A stretch of 64,000 bases of DNA, from NCBI GenBank assembly GCA_963763755.1, contig CAVXQE010000006.1:434001-498000 (forward strand), written 5' to 3'. The notes beneath the pieces are model-generated. The model did not search any database, had not been told where the DNA came from, and saw only the letters and a program-made list of their open reading frames with translations. The stretch is from Gaiellasilicea sp963763755 (lineage in GTDB: Bacteria > Actinomycetota > Thermoleophilia > Gaiellales > Gaiellaceae). Numbering within the stretch: position 1 is the first letter of the stretch; the number at the start of each line of letters is the position of its first letter. Made by a program: the position numbers and the translations under genes. Shown one piece after another: positions 9,376 through 17,482 of the stretch.

Positions 9376-10584
9376 TTACTGGGCCTTGCCGATCAGGTGG
9401 TGCCACGGACGCCACCATCGCGTCAGGCTCACGTGGTCGCTCCCGCCTTCGCGGGCGGTCACGAGCACGTCACGATGCGTCAGCTGACCGAGACGCTGGT
9501 GCGTCCAGACGATCACGGCGTCGTTGCCGTCGAAGAAGCAGAGGGCGCGGCCGCCCGGCTTGTCGCGTCCGTGCAGCCACTGGAGCTCCCCGCCCCAGGT
9601 GAAGGCGTTGCACTTTCCGGTGTTGGAGCTGAGATCAGGATGGCGGCGGAACTCCGCCCGGTAGGCCGACAGCAAGTCGGAGCCGCTCCGGAACGAAGAG
9701 ATCTCCCAGCGGTCCGGCATCCCCTTCGGTGGAATGCACACGGCCGTCTGAATTGCGTTCGGCTGCGGCACCGTCTGCAGGTGGCAATCCCTCCAGAGCG
9801 CCGCGGGCACGATCGCATCGAGCCCGGCATTCGGAGCCAAAGCAGTCTCGGGCGACTGCGTCCCCAGGACGCCATTCGTACTCGTGCCCGTGATCGTCGG
9901 CGCGGCGTTGCCGCCCTCGGTGTCGCCGGTGGTGAGGTAGGCAACGGCCGCGGCCGTCAGGGCGGCCACCACGACGACGGCGAGGCCGAGCTTCCAGCCG
10001 AGTGTTCGGCCGGGCTTGCCGAAGAACATCAACACCCAGCGATTCGACGGCGGCGCGTCGTGCTCCGAATAGGCCTGGAGGATGTGAACCGGGTCGGGGA
10101 TGTTCTTCAGGTTCACCCTGCCGCGATCGCTGTATTGAATCCCGCCCAGGTGCCCGGCCAGGCGCGAGGTGCCTTCGCTGACGATCACCTCGCCTCCGTG
10201 CGCTCGCCCGCAGAGGCGAGCCGCCACGTTCAGCGCCGCGCCGCGGTAGCTCCCGTCGGGCATGCGGACGGCCTCTCCCGAGTCGATGCCGATCCCGACT
10301 TTCAGCGGCAGGTTCAAATCGGCTTCCGTCTCCTCGGCGAACCGCGCCTGGAGGTCGACGGCAGCGCGAATCGCCTGTCGGGCGGACGTGAACACGGAAA
10401 GCCCTTCGTCGCCTCGAACCTCGATCAGGACGCCGCCATGAGCCTCGACGCCGTCTTCGAGCAACTCGACGAACTTGGCAGCAAGTCGTGCGGCCGCCTC
10501 GTCTCCCTCCTGCTCGGTGAAGCGGGAATAGCCGCGCACGTCGGCGATGAGGAACGTGCGTACGCCTGTCTGGTCATCGGTCAC
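9376..10584 (-). CDS. membrane-anchored class III adenylate/guanylate cyclase-like protein
   Basis: About 402 residues. The start is taken as GTG at 10584 (VTDDQTGVRTF) because the cyclase domain begins directly after it. The domain shows FLIADVRGYSRFTEQEGDEA with the first metal Asp, RGDEGLSVF with the second, and RGAALNVAARLC near the substrate site. A single TM helix (LGLAVVVVAALTAAAVAYL) follows, then an extracytoplasmic domain of about 180 residues with four cysteines (for example DCHLQTV and NTGKCNAFTWGG). The order cyclase-TM-outside is the reverse of many receptor cyclases. It may make cAMP in response to a signal outside the cell. Nucleotide specificity is unknown. Confidence 0.78.
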   Translation of the reverse strand: MTDDQTGVRTFLIADVRGYSRFTEQEGDEAAARLAAKFVELLEDGVEAHGGVLIEVRGDEGLSVFTSARQAIRAAVDLQARFAEETEADLNLPLKVGIGIDSGEAVRMPDGSYRGAALNVAARLCGRAHGGEVIVSEGTSRLAGHLGGIQYSDRGRVNLKNIPDPVHILQAYSEHDAPPSNRWVLMFFGKPGRTLGWKLGLAVVVVAALTAAAVAYLTTGDTEGGNAAPTITGTSTNGVLGTQSPETALAPNAGLDAIVPAALWRDCHLQTVPQPNAIQTAVCIPPKGMPDRWEISSFRSGSDLLSAYRAEFRRHPDLSSNTGKCNAFTWGGELQWLHGRDKPGGRALCFFDGNDAVIVWTHQRLGQLTHRDVLVTAREGGSDHVSLTRWWRPWHHLIGKAQ

Positions 10585-10733
10585 GACCCGTTCAGTATGC
10601 CCCCGCCCTTTCCACGATGCCAGGGAAAGAGCAGCATTTCGGGCCACTTTGGCCCCTGATCCTGTAGCTCTGGGTCGGGGCGCGGCGGGCGCCGCGTCTT
10701 CGGTCTAGCTAGCCGCGCGGCGTGGGCGACCGT

Positions 10734-12067
10734 CTAGTGCGGGTTCTTCGATTTCGTCTCGACGTCGACACGGCTCGGCCTTCTTGAGCTTCGCGGCGAC
10801 CGGCTTCGCCTTCTTGCGCGGCGTCGGCTTCGCTGCGGCACGTCTTCGCGCGGCGGCGTTGCGTCTTGCCGGGGCCGCTGCGCTCTTGCCTTCGGCTCTG
10901 CGCGGCTTCGTCGCCGGGCGCTGCTGCGCTCTTGCCGCTCGGCTCCGACGCGGCCTTCGTGTGTCCCGGTGCGGTTGCACTGCGCCCCTTCACCGGCACC
11001 GTTGCGTGCGCCGGTTTCACGGGGTGCGGCTTCTTGGCGAGCTTCGTGCTTCTTCCGGCGTGTCTTCCTCGTCACCACCGCGGGGGTCGCCCTCGCCACC
11101 CCGGGCTCGACTCGCACCATCGCCGGCTGCGCAACCGCCGGCACGACCGCGGCAGGCGTGGCCCGGGTGGGACCGGTCGGAGTCGCCGGCTTGCGGACCG
11201 TCTGCACACCCTCGTAGCCGGCGCCGCCCGCAACGGCGACCGCCGCGAGGCCGATCGCGATCTTCGCCGTCACGCCTCCGATGCCGACTCCCGCAGCCGT
11301 ACCGGCCGCAGCGCTGCCGCCGATCGTCGGCAGTCCGATCGCGGCCGATGCGCTCGGCGCGCCCTTGAAGAACGTGAGCGAGAACGGCAGCGGCAGCAGA
11401 GCCAGGCCCTTGAAGGCGCGCCGGCGCTTCAGCCCGAGCGTGGCGACGCGAGCGCAGCTCGGGCACTCCGCCAGGTGGGCGACGAGTCGCTTGCGCTCCT
11501 TCCGGCCGAGGCGGCCGTCGGTCTGCTGCGAGAGGGCGAGCTCGGCGCGGTCGCACGTGACCAGGTTCTCGAGCTCCTCGGCGAGCGAGCGGCGGGCGCG
11601 GAAGATCAGCGACTCGAGCGCGGTCTCCGAGACGTCGAGGATCGCCGAGATCTCCTTGTACGAGCGGCCCTCCATCTCCCTGAGGACGAGTGCTTCGCGC
11701 TGCGTCTCCGGGATTCGCTGCAGCGCACGGACGAGATCCTCGATCGCCGGGCCGTCGTCGTCGGCCTCGAGCGAGCGGAAGGTCGCGGTCGAGCTCGACC
11801 TGGCGCGGCCGGGACTGCTGCTGGCGGAAACGCTGCCGAATGAGGTTGTGCGCGATCGTGATCAGCCAGTTCGCCGGCTTGCGCGGCTGCTCGCCTCGCT
11901 CGAGCGCGCGCAGCGCATTGACGAACGTCGTCTGGGTGACGTCCTCGGCGTCGGCCCGGTTGCCGAGGACGGCATAGACGTAGCGGTAGACCTCCGCTGC
12001 GTGGGCGCGGTAGAGCTCGTCCAGATCGCGCGTTGGCCTGGATCCCGATTGCTGTTGAGGCCATCAC
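10734..12067 (-). CDS. ECF sigma factor fused to an anti-sigma-type zinc finger, TM helix and Lys/Ala/Pro-rich tail; five extra bases
   Basis: The continuous protein needs one base removed near 12028, 11772, 11037, 10897 and 10770. Joined, it starts MASTAIGIQANADLDELYRA. Sigma region 2 (about 15-85) includes NRADAEDVTQTTF and region 4 (about 105-165) includes EMEGRSYKEISAILDVS. A zf-HC2-like motif follows (C170, H196, C200, C203; LVAHLAECPSC), then a hydrophobic segment near 225-265. A long basic tail repeats GKSAAAP and ends VDVETKSKNPH at 10734. A sigma factor that carries its own zinc-finger sensor and a membrane segment may be held at the membrane until released. The tail is the part most affected by the frame changes. 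Confidence 0.7.
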
Positions 12068-12155
12068 TCAGTAGATGCCCGCCGGAGCACTCTCTCACTC
12101 ATCTGCACAAAGTCCTTACATCTGAGCGCGCAAGTTGAGACGCCCGGCGCATCTA

Positions 12156-12189
12156 CCCCCTTGAAGCCAGCGACTGATTCAACAGGGGG
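12156..12189 (+). promoter_or_regulatory. leader hairpin that pairs with the ribosome-binding site of the 12198 gene
   Basis: CCCCCTTGAA (12156-12165) can pair with TTCAACAGGGGG (12178-12189) with a small bulge and a 12-base loop. The AGGGGG half is the only good Shine-Dalgarno sequence for the ATG at 12198. The fold would therefore hide the ribosome-binding site unless opened, for example by temperature, a ligand or a protein. Confidence 0.35.
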
Positions 12190-12197
12190 TCACCGAA

Positions 12198-12854
12198 ATG
12201 AAGAAGTTTCTCGTCGCGGCTATTGCCGCGGTCACCATGCTCGTGTTCGCGGCCGTTGCCGCTGCGGCTCTCAGCCCCGGTGTCTACGACCCGGGTAACA
12301 CGGGCTGTCCCAAGGCGACCTATGCCAAGGGCACGCTCCATCTCGAGAAGAACTGCGCGACGACCGTGAATGCGGCCGCCGGCGCCGACATCACCGGTGC
12401 CGAGGGCCAGACGTTCACGTCGGCCTCGTTCACGCTCGCCAGCGCGAGTCAGTGCCAGGGCGGCTCGCCTCGGTTCGTCATCGTCACGTCGACGGGCCTC
12501 TTCCCGCTCGGCTGCAACAACGTCGCGCCGGTCACGAACACGAACGGCAGCGTCACGTACGTCTTCACTGCGGAGACGCTCGCGGCGGCGGGCCAGCAGG
12601 TCGCGACACCCACCGGCACGATCCAGACCGTGAGCGTCTTGATCGACGTCCAGGGAAAGGCTGACCTGACGAAGATCACGCTCAACGGCAAGGCCCAGAA
12701 GGTCACGAAGGGCCACGGCAAGAATCTGGCCCAGGCCGCGTGCACGAAGGGCGCCTGGAAGACCTTCACGAGCCCGAAGTTCAAGAACCAGGGCCAGTGC
12801 GTGAAGTACGTCGTTCACGCACGCAATGCCGCGAAGAAGGGCGCGCGCGGCTAG
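12198..12854 (+). CDS. secreted protein of unknown function
   Basis: A 218-residue exported protein with a clear signal peptide (MKKFLVAAIAAVTMLVFAA, cleavage likely after AAAA near residue 24). The mature part is beta-rich and contains six cysteines that could form disulfides, for example NTGCPKATYAKGT, SASQCQGGS and PLGCNN near the front and QAACTKGAW and NQGQCVKY near the end. The C-terminus is basic (NAAKKGARG). It lies divergently opposite the sigma/zinc-finger gene with 130 bases between, so it is a candidate target of that sigma factor. No family was recognised. Confidence 0.75.
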   Translation: MKKFLVAAIAAVTMLVFAAVAAAALSPGVYDPGNTGCPKATYAKGTLHLEKNCATTVNAAAGADITGAEGQTFTSASFTLASASQCQGGSPRFVIVTSTGLFPLGCNNVAPVTNTNGSVTYVFTAETLAAAGQQVATPTGTIQTVSVLIDVQGKADLTKITLNGKAQKVTKGHGKNLAQAACTKGAWKTFTSPKFKNQGQCVKYVVHARNAAKKGARG

Positions 12855-12883
12855 GCGGCGGCGCGCACGACCGTTCGCGGTGC

Positions 12884-12907
12884 GAGGCCGGGCGAGAGCC
12901 CGGCCTC
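12884..12907 (+). terminator. perfect 10-bp stem hairpin after the secreted-protein gene
   Basis: GAGGCCGGGC, a GAGA loop, then the exact complement GCCCGGCCTC, followed by gttcattt. It lies 30 bases after the stop at 12854 and just before corA, so it probably ends the upstream transcript. Confidence 0.65.
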
Positions 12908-12937
12908 GTTCATTTGAGTCAAGGAGGCTCCGAGGGA

Positions 12938-13897
12938 ATGAGCGAAGGAATCCTGTTCGACAGGGATCAGGTCGAGCGACTGAACGACATCGGCGACCGC
13001 CCGAAGCGGCTACGCAGGTCGGAGCTGCTCTGGGTCGACGTCGACCGCGGCTCCGAGGAGGACGCACGCCGCGTCGCGGAGACGTTCGGACTCGACCGTG
13101 AAACGTGCGCCTGCCTCGAGACCTCCAAGGATCGAGCGATCTTCCGCGACCACGGCCGCTACATCCACGTCACGACGTATGCGCCGGACGAGGACGACGA
13201 AGGGGAGTTGATCTCGCTCGAATGCGTCGTGGGCGAGCGCTGGGTCGTCACCGCTCACGACAAGCCGATCCCCGTTCTCGAGGAGTTCGCGGAGCGCGTC
13301 TCGGGTTCCGGCAACACGGGCTCGCTGGACGGGCCGGGGTTTCTGGCGGCGCTGCTGGAGTGGGTGCTCGGGTCGTACTCGGCCGCGTTCGAGCGGATCG
13401 AGCACCGGCTGGAGGACTTCGATGTCGACGCGATGCGCGGCGACGGTGATGCCGACAAGGACATCGAACGGCTGATCACGATGCGGCGCGAGGTGGGGAA
13501 TCTCCGCCGCGCGCTCGCAGCTCACCGCTCAGCGCTCGTGTCGCTGACGCATCCGGAGCTCGAAGCGCTCGGCGACCACCACTCCAGCGAGCAGTTTCAG
13601 TCGCTGCTTCAGCGCTTCGAGTCGACCGTGCAGGAGGCACGTGACGCGCGAGAGGCGATCGTCGGCTCCTTCGACGTCCTCATTGCGCGCGGCGGTCACC
13701 GGACGAACGAGATCATGAAGGTGCTGACGCTGACCTCCGTGATCCTGCTGCCTGGCGCCCTGATCGCCGGCGTGATGGGCATGAACTTCAAGGTCGGGCT
13801 CTTCGACGAGCCGATGCTGTTCTGGGTGGTGGTGGCGGTGATCGTCGCGATCGCGCCGGTCACCTTCGGTCTCGCGAAGCAACGGAACTGGATCTAG
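12938..13897 (+). CDS. corA: CorA-type magnesium/divalent cation transporter
   Basis: A 319-residue inner-membrane cation channel. A large cytoplasmic N-terminal domain (1-250) is followed by two C-terminal TM helices. The signature GMN lies in GVMGMNFKVG between them, as required for CorA. The ATG at 12938 follows aaggagg and is preferred over upstream codons in the same frame. The predicted pore helix includes TLTSVILLPGALIAGVMGMN. The second helix (WVVVAVIVAIAPVTF) ends with a short basic tail (KQRNWI). Mg2+ is the usual substrate, but Co2+ or Zn2+ homologues exist. Confidence 0.9.
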   Translation: MSEGILFDRDQVERLNDIGDRPKRLRRSELLWVDVDRGSEEDARRVAETFGLDRETCACLETSKDRAIFRDHGRYIHVTTYAPDEDDEGELISLECVVGERWVVTAHDKPIPVLEEFAERVSGSGNTGSLDGPGFLAALLEWVLGSYSAAFERIEHRLEDFDVDAMRGDGDADKDIERLITMRREVGNLRRALAAHRSALVSLTHPELEALGDHHSSEQFQSLLQRFESTVQEARDAREAIVGSFDVLIARGGHRTNEIMKVLTLTSVILLPGALIAGVMGMNFKVGLFDEPMLFWVVVAVIVAIAPVTFGLAKQRNWI

Positions 13898-13957
13898 GGC
13901 AACTCCGTTTCGGAACGAGAGCTCGGATTCCGTGAGCCACCGAATGGAGGAATCGAA

Positions 13958-14266
13958 ATGGACACCAGTGTGATCGTGATCTTGGTCATCGCCGTACTCA
14001 TCGTGCTGGCCATCGCCGTGTACGTCATGCGACAACGGCAGGCACAGCAGCTCGAGGAACGGCGTGCGGAAGCGCAGGGCACGCGCGAGGAAGCCCGAGC
14101 GACCGAGCGGCGTGCCGAGCAGGCCCGCTTGCAGGCCGAGGAGCAGGCGGAGCGTGCGCAGCGCGAGCAGGCCGCCGCCGCGGATCTGCAGCGGAAAGCC
14201 GACGAGCTCGACCCGGACGTGGACGACGACGCGAACGACGATGTGAGAAAGGACGCGACCGGCTAG
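13958..14266 (+). CDS. single-pass membrane protein with charged coiled coil
   Basis: 102 residues. An N-terminal TM helix (VIVILVIAVLIVLAIAVYVM, about 5-24) is followed by a long Glu/Arg/Gln/Ala helix (about 28-88) with heptad-like spacing, and then an acidic tail (DPDVDDDANDD). It probably sits in the cytoplasmic membrane with the coiled coil in the cytoplasm. It follows corA by 60 bases in the same direction with its own ribosome-binding site (ggagg) and may be co-expressed. No function is known. Confidence 0.7.
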   Translation: MDTSVIVILVIAVLIVLAIAVYVMRQRQAQQLEERRAEAQGTREEARATERRAEQARLQAEEQAERAQREQAAAADLQRKADELDPDVDDDANDDVRKDATG

Positions 14267-14793
14267 GGCCGACGCTCGTAGCGCAGGCGGACGCCGTTGT
14301 CACCGAGTCGCTCGAGCTCGACGAGCTCGAACGCCCGCAGTGGGAACTCGCCGTCCGCCAGCGCCGGACCGCGGCCGACCAGTGTCGGCGCCACGCTCAG
14401 CACGAGCTCGTCGAGCAGGTCGGCCGCGAGCATCTGGCCGGCGAGGTCGCCGCCGCCGACGAGCCAGGTTCGCTTCAACCCGCGCGCCTCGATCAGTCGC
14501 ACCAGCTCGGCGAGGTCTCCTGCGAAGAGCTCGACCGGCTCCGCGCCGGCGAGCGGGGCCAGCGACTCCGCGTGCGTGACGATCCACGTCGGGTTGTCGC
14601 TGTACGGCCACGAGCCGTGCCGGACCATGAAGTCCCAGGTTCGTGCGCCCATGATCAGCGAGTCGAGCCCGGCGTAGAAGCTCGCGTAGTCGCCGCCCTC
14701 CGGCCCGCTCGACAGCGTCTGGAGGAACGACAGATCGTGGTCGGGCCCGGAAATCCGCCCGTCGAGGCTCATCGCGGCGTAGTAGACGATCAC
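14263..14793 (-). CDS. dihydrofolate reductase / RibD C-terminal-like reductase
   Basis: About 176 residues, starting at GTG 14793 (VIVYYAAMSLDGRISG), as usual for the family. The NADPH-binding reductase fold is seen in AMSLDGRISGPDHDL, LIMGARTWDFM and TWLVGGGDLAGQML. These stand-alone RibD_C proteins reduce pterin or flavin precursors, or act on unknown substrates. This copy is not next to riboflavin or folate genes, so its role is unclear. Its last codons overlap the end of the convergent gene at 13958 by 4 bases. Confidence 0.8.
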   Translation of the reverse strand: MIVYYAAMSLDGRISGPDHDLSFLQTLSSGPEGGDYASFYAGLDSLIMGARTWDFMVRHGSWPYSDNPTWIVTHAESLAPLAGAEPVELFAGDLAELVRLIEARGLKRTWLVGGGDLAGQMLAADLLDELVLSVAPTLVGRGPALADGEFPLRAFELVELERLGDNGVRLRYERRP

Positions 14794-14814
14794 GTCGGCG
14801 TACGATCTCAAAGA

Positions 14815-14914
14815 ATGAACGAGCTGGAGAAGCTGCTCGCCCCGCTCGATCGAGTCGATCCCTGCCGAGCTCCGCAAGGGACTCGTTGTCGTCAAGGCCC
14901 CGCGGGCTCGCTAG
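14815..14914 (+). CDS. possible 32-residue protein, one extra base
   Basis: ATG 14815 begins MNELEKLLAPLDRVDP. If one base near 14862 is removed, the frame continues AELRKGLVVVKAPRAR and stops at TAG 14912-14914. The product would be a short amphipathic helix with a basic end, divergent from the reductase gene. There is no strong ribosome-binding site and no known homologue, so this is tentative. Confidence 0.25.
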
Positions 14915-14921
14915 CGGTGCG

Positions 14922-15197
14922 TCAGTGCCACTTGAGGACGTCGATCGAGACGATCGCGTCCGGATTCAGGAAGCGGTCGCCGAGCATCGGCCACTCCCCG
15001 TTGTTGACGTCCGCGAGCTTCGCGATCGTCTTCTGTGCGAGGGTGAGCGCGTCCTCGTATGTGGGTGCCCCGCCGACCAGGATTGTCTCGCCGTCGCGCA
15101 GCCGGAGCACGACTCGGCGTTGCTGATCGAGCGCGGTCGGGCGCAGCTCAGCACCGACGATCGCGGGACTGAGTGGGGGCTCAGTGAAGGCGTGCAT
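14922..15197 (-). CDS. small protein, paralogue of the gene at 16168
   Basis: A 91-residue protein of unknown function. It has an N-terminal EPPLSPAIVG, a beta-strand segment (RRVVLRLRDGETILVG), a helix (TYEDALTLAQKTIAKLAD) and a C-terminal GEWPMLGDRFLNPDAIVSIDVL. The same layout is found in the gene at 16168-16625 on the other side of the formyltransferase. The W-P-x-L-x-x-RFL-x-P pattern and the ending VSIDVL/ASIDVL are shared. The repeated beta-strand/helix pattern could be a small ligand-binding or modulator domain. Confidence 0.65.
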   Translation of the reverse strand: MHAFTEPPLSPAIVGAELRPTALDQQRRVVLRLRDGETILVGGAPTYEDALTLAQKTIAKLADVNNGEWPMLGDRFLNPDAIVSIDVLKWH

Positions 15198-15316
15198 GGT
15201 GTCTCCTCGAACGTTGGCGGCTGCGGAGGAGATGAGCCACTCCGCACGCTCACTATGTGCCGAAAATGGCGTAGCCGCTGTCCCTCGGAAGCGTGATTCG
15301 CGACTAAGCTCGCGGC

Positions 15317-16159
15317 GTGGCCGAGTCCTGGCGCATCGTCGTGATTTCCTCGATTCGGCCGATCGCCGAGCCCCTGGTGGAGGCCCTTCGCGACCTCGGG
15401 CACGAGCCGGTCGCGCTGCTCGCGCCCCGTCGCGAGGTGGAGCAAGAGGAGTTCCTCCGGCTCACGGGCGCGAGCGCGCCGCCGGGAGTCGACGTTCTCT
15501 TCGCCCGCGACAAGTGGTCGATCGAGCCACTCCTGCGCGCTTACGAGCCCGACCTTGCGATCTGCTGGGGCTTTCCCTGGAAGATCCCGCAGCCCGCGCT
15601 CGACGTACCCCGCCTGGGCTCGATCAACCAGCACCCTGGGCTCCTCCCGCGCCACCGCGGGCCGATTCCACTCGCCTGGGCTTTGCGTGACGGCGACACC
15701 GAGTGGGGCACGACATGGCACCGGATGGATGCCGAGCTCGATACCGGCCACCTGCTCGCGCAGGGAACGGTGCCGATCGAGGACGACGACGTCGACATCG
15801 CCGAGTTCGGGCCGAAGCTCCGTCGCGGCGCGCTCGAGTTGCTGCCTGCCGTCTTGGCGCGGGTCGCCGCCGGAGATGCCGGCGAGCCGCAACCGACGGA
15901 AGGCGCGAGCTGGGCAGGCCACTTCGAGGACGACGACTACGTGCGAGTCGACTGGTCGCAACCGGCACGCACGATCCACAACCAGGTTCGTGCCTGGCAC
16001 CTGACGTTCGGTCTCTCCGGGCTCGTGGCGCCCGTCGCCGAGCTGGACGGGGAGCAGGTCGTGCTCCTCCAGACGCGCCTGACGGATCCGGGCGAGGGAG
16101 CGCGACGGGTCGAGTGCGGCGACGGCCCGATCTGGGTCGTCGCCTCGAAGCCCGCTTAG
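15317..16159 (+). CDS. formyltransferase-fold protein (methionyl-tRNA formyltransferase-like)
   Basis: 280 residues with a formyltransferase N-terminal domain and a C-terminal Fmt-like domain. The 10-formyl-THF site is seen in SINQHPGLLPRHRGPIPLAW (Asn and His of the catalytic set) and TTWHRMDAELDTGHLL (Asp). The C-terminal half (VRVDWSQPARTIHNQVRAW) matches the Fmt C-terminal domain start. The N-terminus lacks the exact Fmt signature and the protein is shorter than Fmt (about 310). It may therefore formylate another substrate, such as a sugar nucleotide. It starts at GTG 15317 and is flanked by two paralogous small genes on the other strand. Confidence 0.8.
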   Translation: MAESWRIVVISSIRPIAEPLVEALRDLGHEPVALLAPRREVEQEEFLRLTGASAPPGVDVLFARDKWSIEPLLRAYEPDLAICWGFPWKIPQPALDVPRLGSINQHPGLLPRHRGPIPLAWALRDGDTEWGTTWHRMDAELDTGHLLAQGTVPIEDDDVDIAEFGPKLRRGALELLPAVLARVAAGDAGEPQPTEGASWAGHFEDDDYVRVDWSQPARTIHNQVRAWHLTFGLSGLVAPVAELDGEQVVLLQTRLTDPGEGARRVECGDGPIWVVASKPA

Positions 16160-16167
16160 TTCGTCTT

Positions 16168-16625
16168 CTACGCGACGAGGACGTCGATCGAGGCGACCGA
16201 GCCGGGCCGGAGGAAGCGCCCGTCCAGCTCCGGCCAGTCACCCGACTCTTCGGCCGCGCAGAAGCCTCGAACCAGTTCCTTGGCCGCATCGATTGCGGCG
16301 CTGCGATCGTCGAACGTGGCGAGCTCGAGCTCCTCGCCGCCGAGCATCCGCACGACGAGTCGTGCCGCGGTCGTCTCGACCTGGCGGTGACTCGACCAGC
16401 GAGAGTGGCTCGAGGCCCGCAATCGGGGCCGGAGGATCGGGAAGTGGAGCGGGCGCCGGCAGCGTTGTCGTCGACATCGCTGTCGGAACGGGCTTCAACG
16501 GGAACCGGAACCTCGAGAAACGACGGAGAGCCACCGACCATCTCGGGACTCAGCGGAGGCTCGGAGCCACCCAACAGGCTCGCAGAGGCGCCCGGACCGC
16601 TCGCAAAGTCATACATGTAATGCAC
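16168..16625 (-). CDS. small protein, paralogue of the gene at 14922, two extra bases
   Basis: The continuous protein (about 150 residues) needs one base removed near 16496 (gtt-g-aag) and near 16385 (gag-t-cac). It starts MHYMYDF, reaches GSEPPLSPEMVGG (shared with the paralogue), then a Pro/Ala/Thr linker (TLPAPAPLPDPPAPIAG). The conserved part follows: RLVVRMLGGEELELATF, a helix, and GDWPELDGRFLRPGSVASID. The linker is the main difference from the 91-residue copy. A perfect inverted repeat lies about 40 bases upstream of the start. Function unknown. Confidence 0.55.
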
Positions 16626-16661
16626 CTGTCCTCTCCGGTCGCCGCATTGGACCGGGGTTCG

Positions 16662-16679
16662 TTCACCGCAATAGGTGAA
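16662..16679. promoter_or_regulatory. inverted repeat TTCACC-N6-GGTGAA upstream of the 16625 gene
   Basis: A perfect 6-bp inverted repeat with a 6-base spacer, 37 bases upstream of the first Met of the minus-strand gene. It is a plausible operator for a dimeric regulator. It differs from the PHO boxes of this window, which are direct repeats. Confidence 0.3.
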
Positions 16680-16737
16680 GTATCGGCGCTCAATGCGGGT
16701 ATCGGCGTCCCTCGTCCGGGTGAGATACAGGCGGGAA

Positions 16738-16775
16738 CGAAAACGGCCGGAGGCACCACAGGGCCCCCGGCCGTT
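16738..16775 (-). terminator. rho-independent terminator of the RTX gene
   Basis: On the minus strand AACGGCCGG (16775-16767) pairs with CCGGCCGTT (16750-16742) and is followed by TTTT at 16741-16738. It begins 19 bases after the stop of the RTX gene. Confidence 0.65.
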
Positions 16776-16793
16776 CGGTGTGAAACGGGCTCG

Positions 16794-17364
16794 CTAGGAG
16801 TCGTCGCCGTCGCCGTGCACGGTGACGCTCTTGACGGTCTCGCAGTTGACGTAGACGTCAGTGGTCTCCTTGGCGTTCAGCCAGAGGACGTCGTTGCCGG
16901 CGCCGCAGTCGATCGTGTCGACCTGGTGGTCGCGCGCGAGCGAGTGGAGGACGTCGTCCCCGTCGCCGCCGTTCTGCGTGTCGGTGCCGCGGCCGGGCCA
17001 CATGCGGTCGTTGCCGGGGCCGCCGTCGAGGGCGTCGTCGCCCGGGCGCCCGCGGAGGACGTCGTTGCCTTCGCCGCCGCTGACGGTGTCGTTGCCGTAC
17101 CCGCCCCAGACACGGTCGTTGCCGGCATCGCCGTTGAGCGTGTCGTTGTCGCGGTTGCCGTAGACGTGGTCGTTGCCGTCGCCGGCGTTGACGACATCGT
17201 CGCCGGCGCGGGCGATGATGCGATCCGCGCCCGGGGTGCCGGTGATGTTGTCGGCCTTCATGGTGCCCTTGATCACGACGACGCCGTGTGCGATCGCGGC
17301 GCCGGTGGCGACGAGAGCTGTGAGGGCCGCAATCGGTGCCGACCATGTACCTGACCTTCTTCAT
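16794..17364 (-). CDS. secreted RTX-type calcium-binding repeat protein, one extra base in the signal peptide
   Basis: About 190 residues. ATG 17364 starts a signal peptide that is continuous only if one G near 17340 is removed (atg-gtc-g-gca): MKKVRYMV|APIAALTALVATGAAIA. The mature part has about nine glycine- and aspartate-rich nonapeptides of the RTX type, for example AGDGNDHVYGN, GDAGNDRVWGGYGNDT and GGDGDDVLHS. In this family these form a calcium-loaded parallel beta-roll. A C-terminal cap with two cysteines (DTIDCGAGNDV, VNCETVKSV) follows. There is no catalytic domain, so it may be a structural surface protein. Direct repeats like those before the two-component operon lie 85 bases upstream. 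Confidence 0.75.
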
Positions 17365-17448
17365 CTGATGTCCTCCTGTTTGGAGCGCTGATGAGCCGAA
17401 GTTCGTAGACCCATCCTTTCCGGGGCCTGTCAGCCGGTCGTACGCCGA

Positions 17449-17468
17449 ACGTAAAACCGACGTAAAAC
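17449..17468 (-). promoter_or_regulatory. direct repeats CGTAAAAC spaced 11 bp upstream of the RTX gene
   Basis: CGTAAAAC occurs at 17450 and 17461, one helical turn apart, as expected for an OmpR/PhoB-class regulator. Read toward the RTX gene the units are GTTTTACG. They resemble the TTACAC pair before the neighbouring response-regulator operon, so that regulator is the likely binder. Confidence 0.45.
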
Positions 17469-17482
17469 GGCCCAGGCGCGGC

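Noticed and set aside
16662..16679. Another PHO box
   Set aside because: The two units are inverted and 12 bp apart start to start, not direct repeats at 11 bp, so it was listed only as a separate palindrome.
16794..17364. RTX toxin or RTX-related secretion system
   Set aside because: The protein has a signal peptide and only repeats plus a small cap; no toxin domain and no type I secretion genes are nearby.
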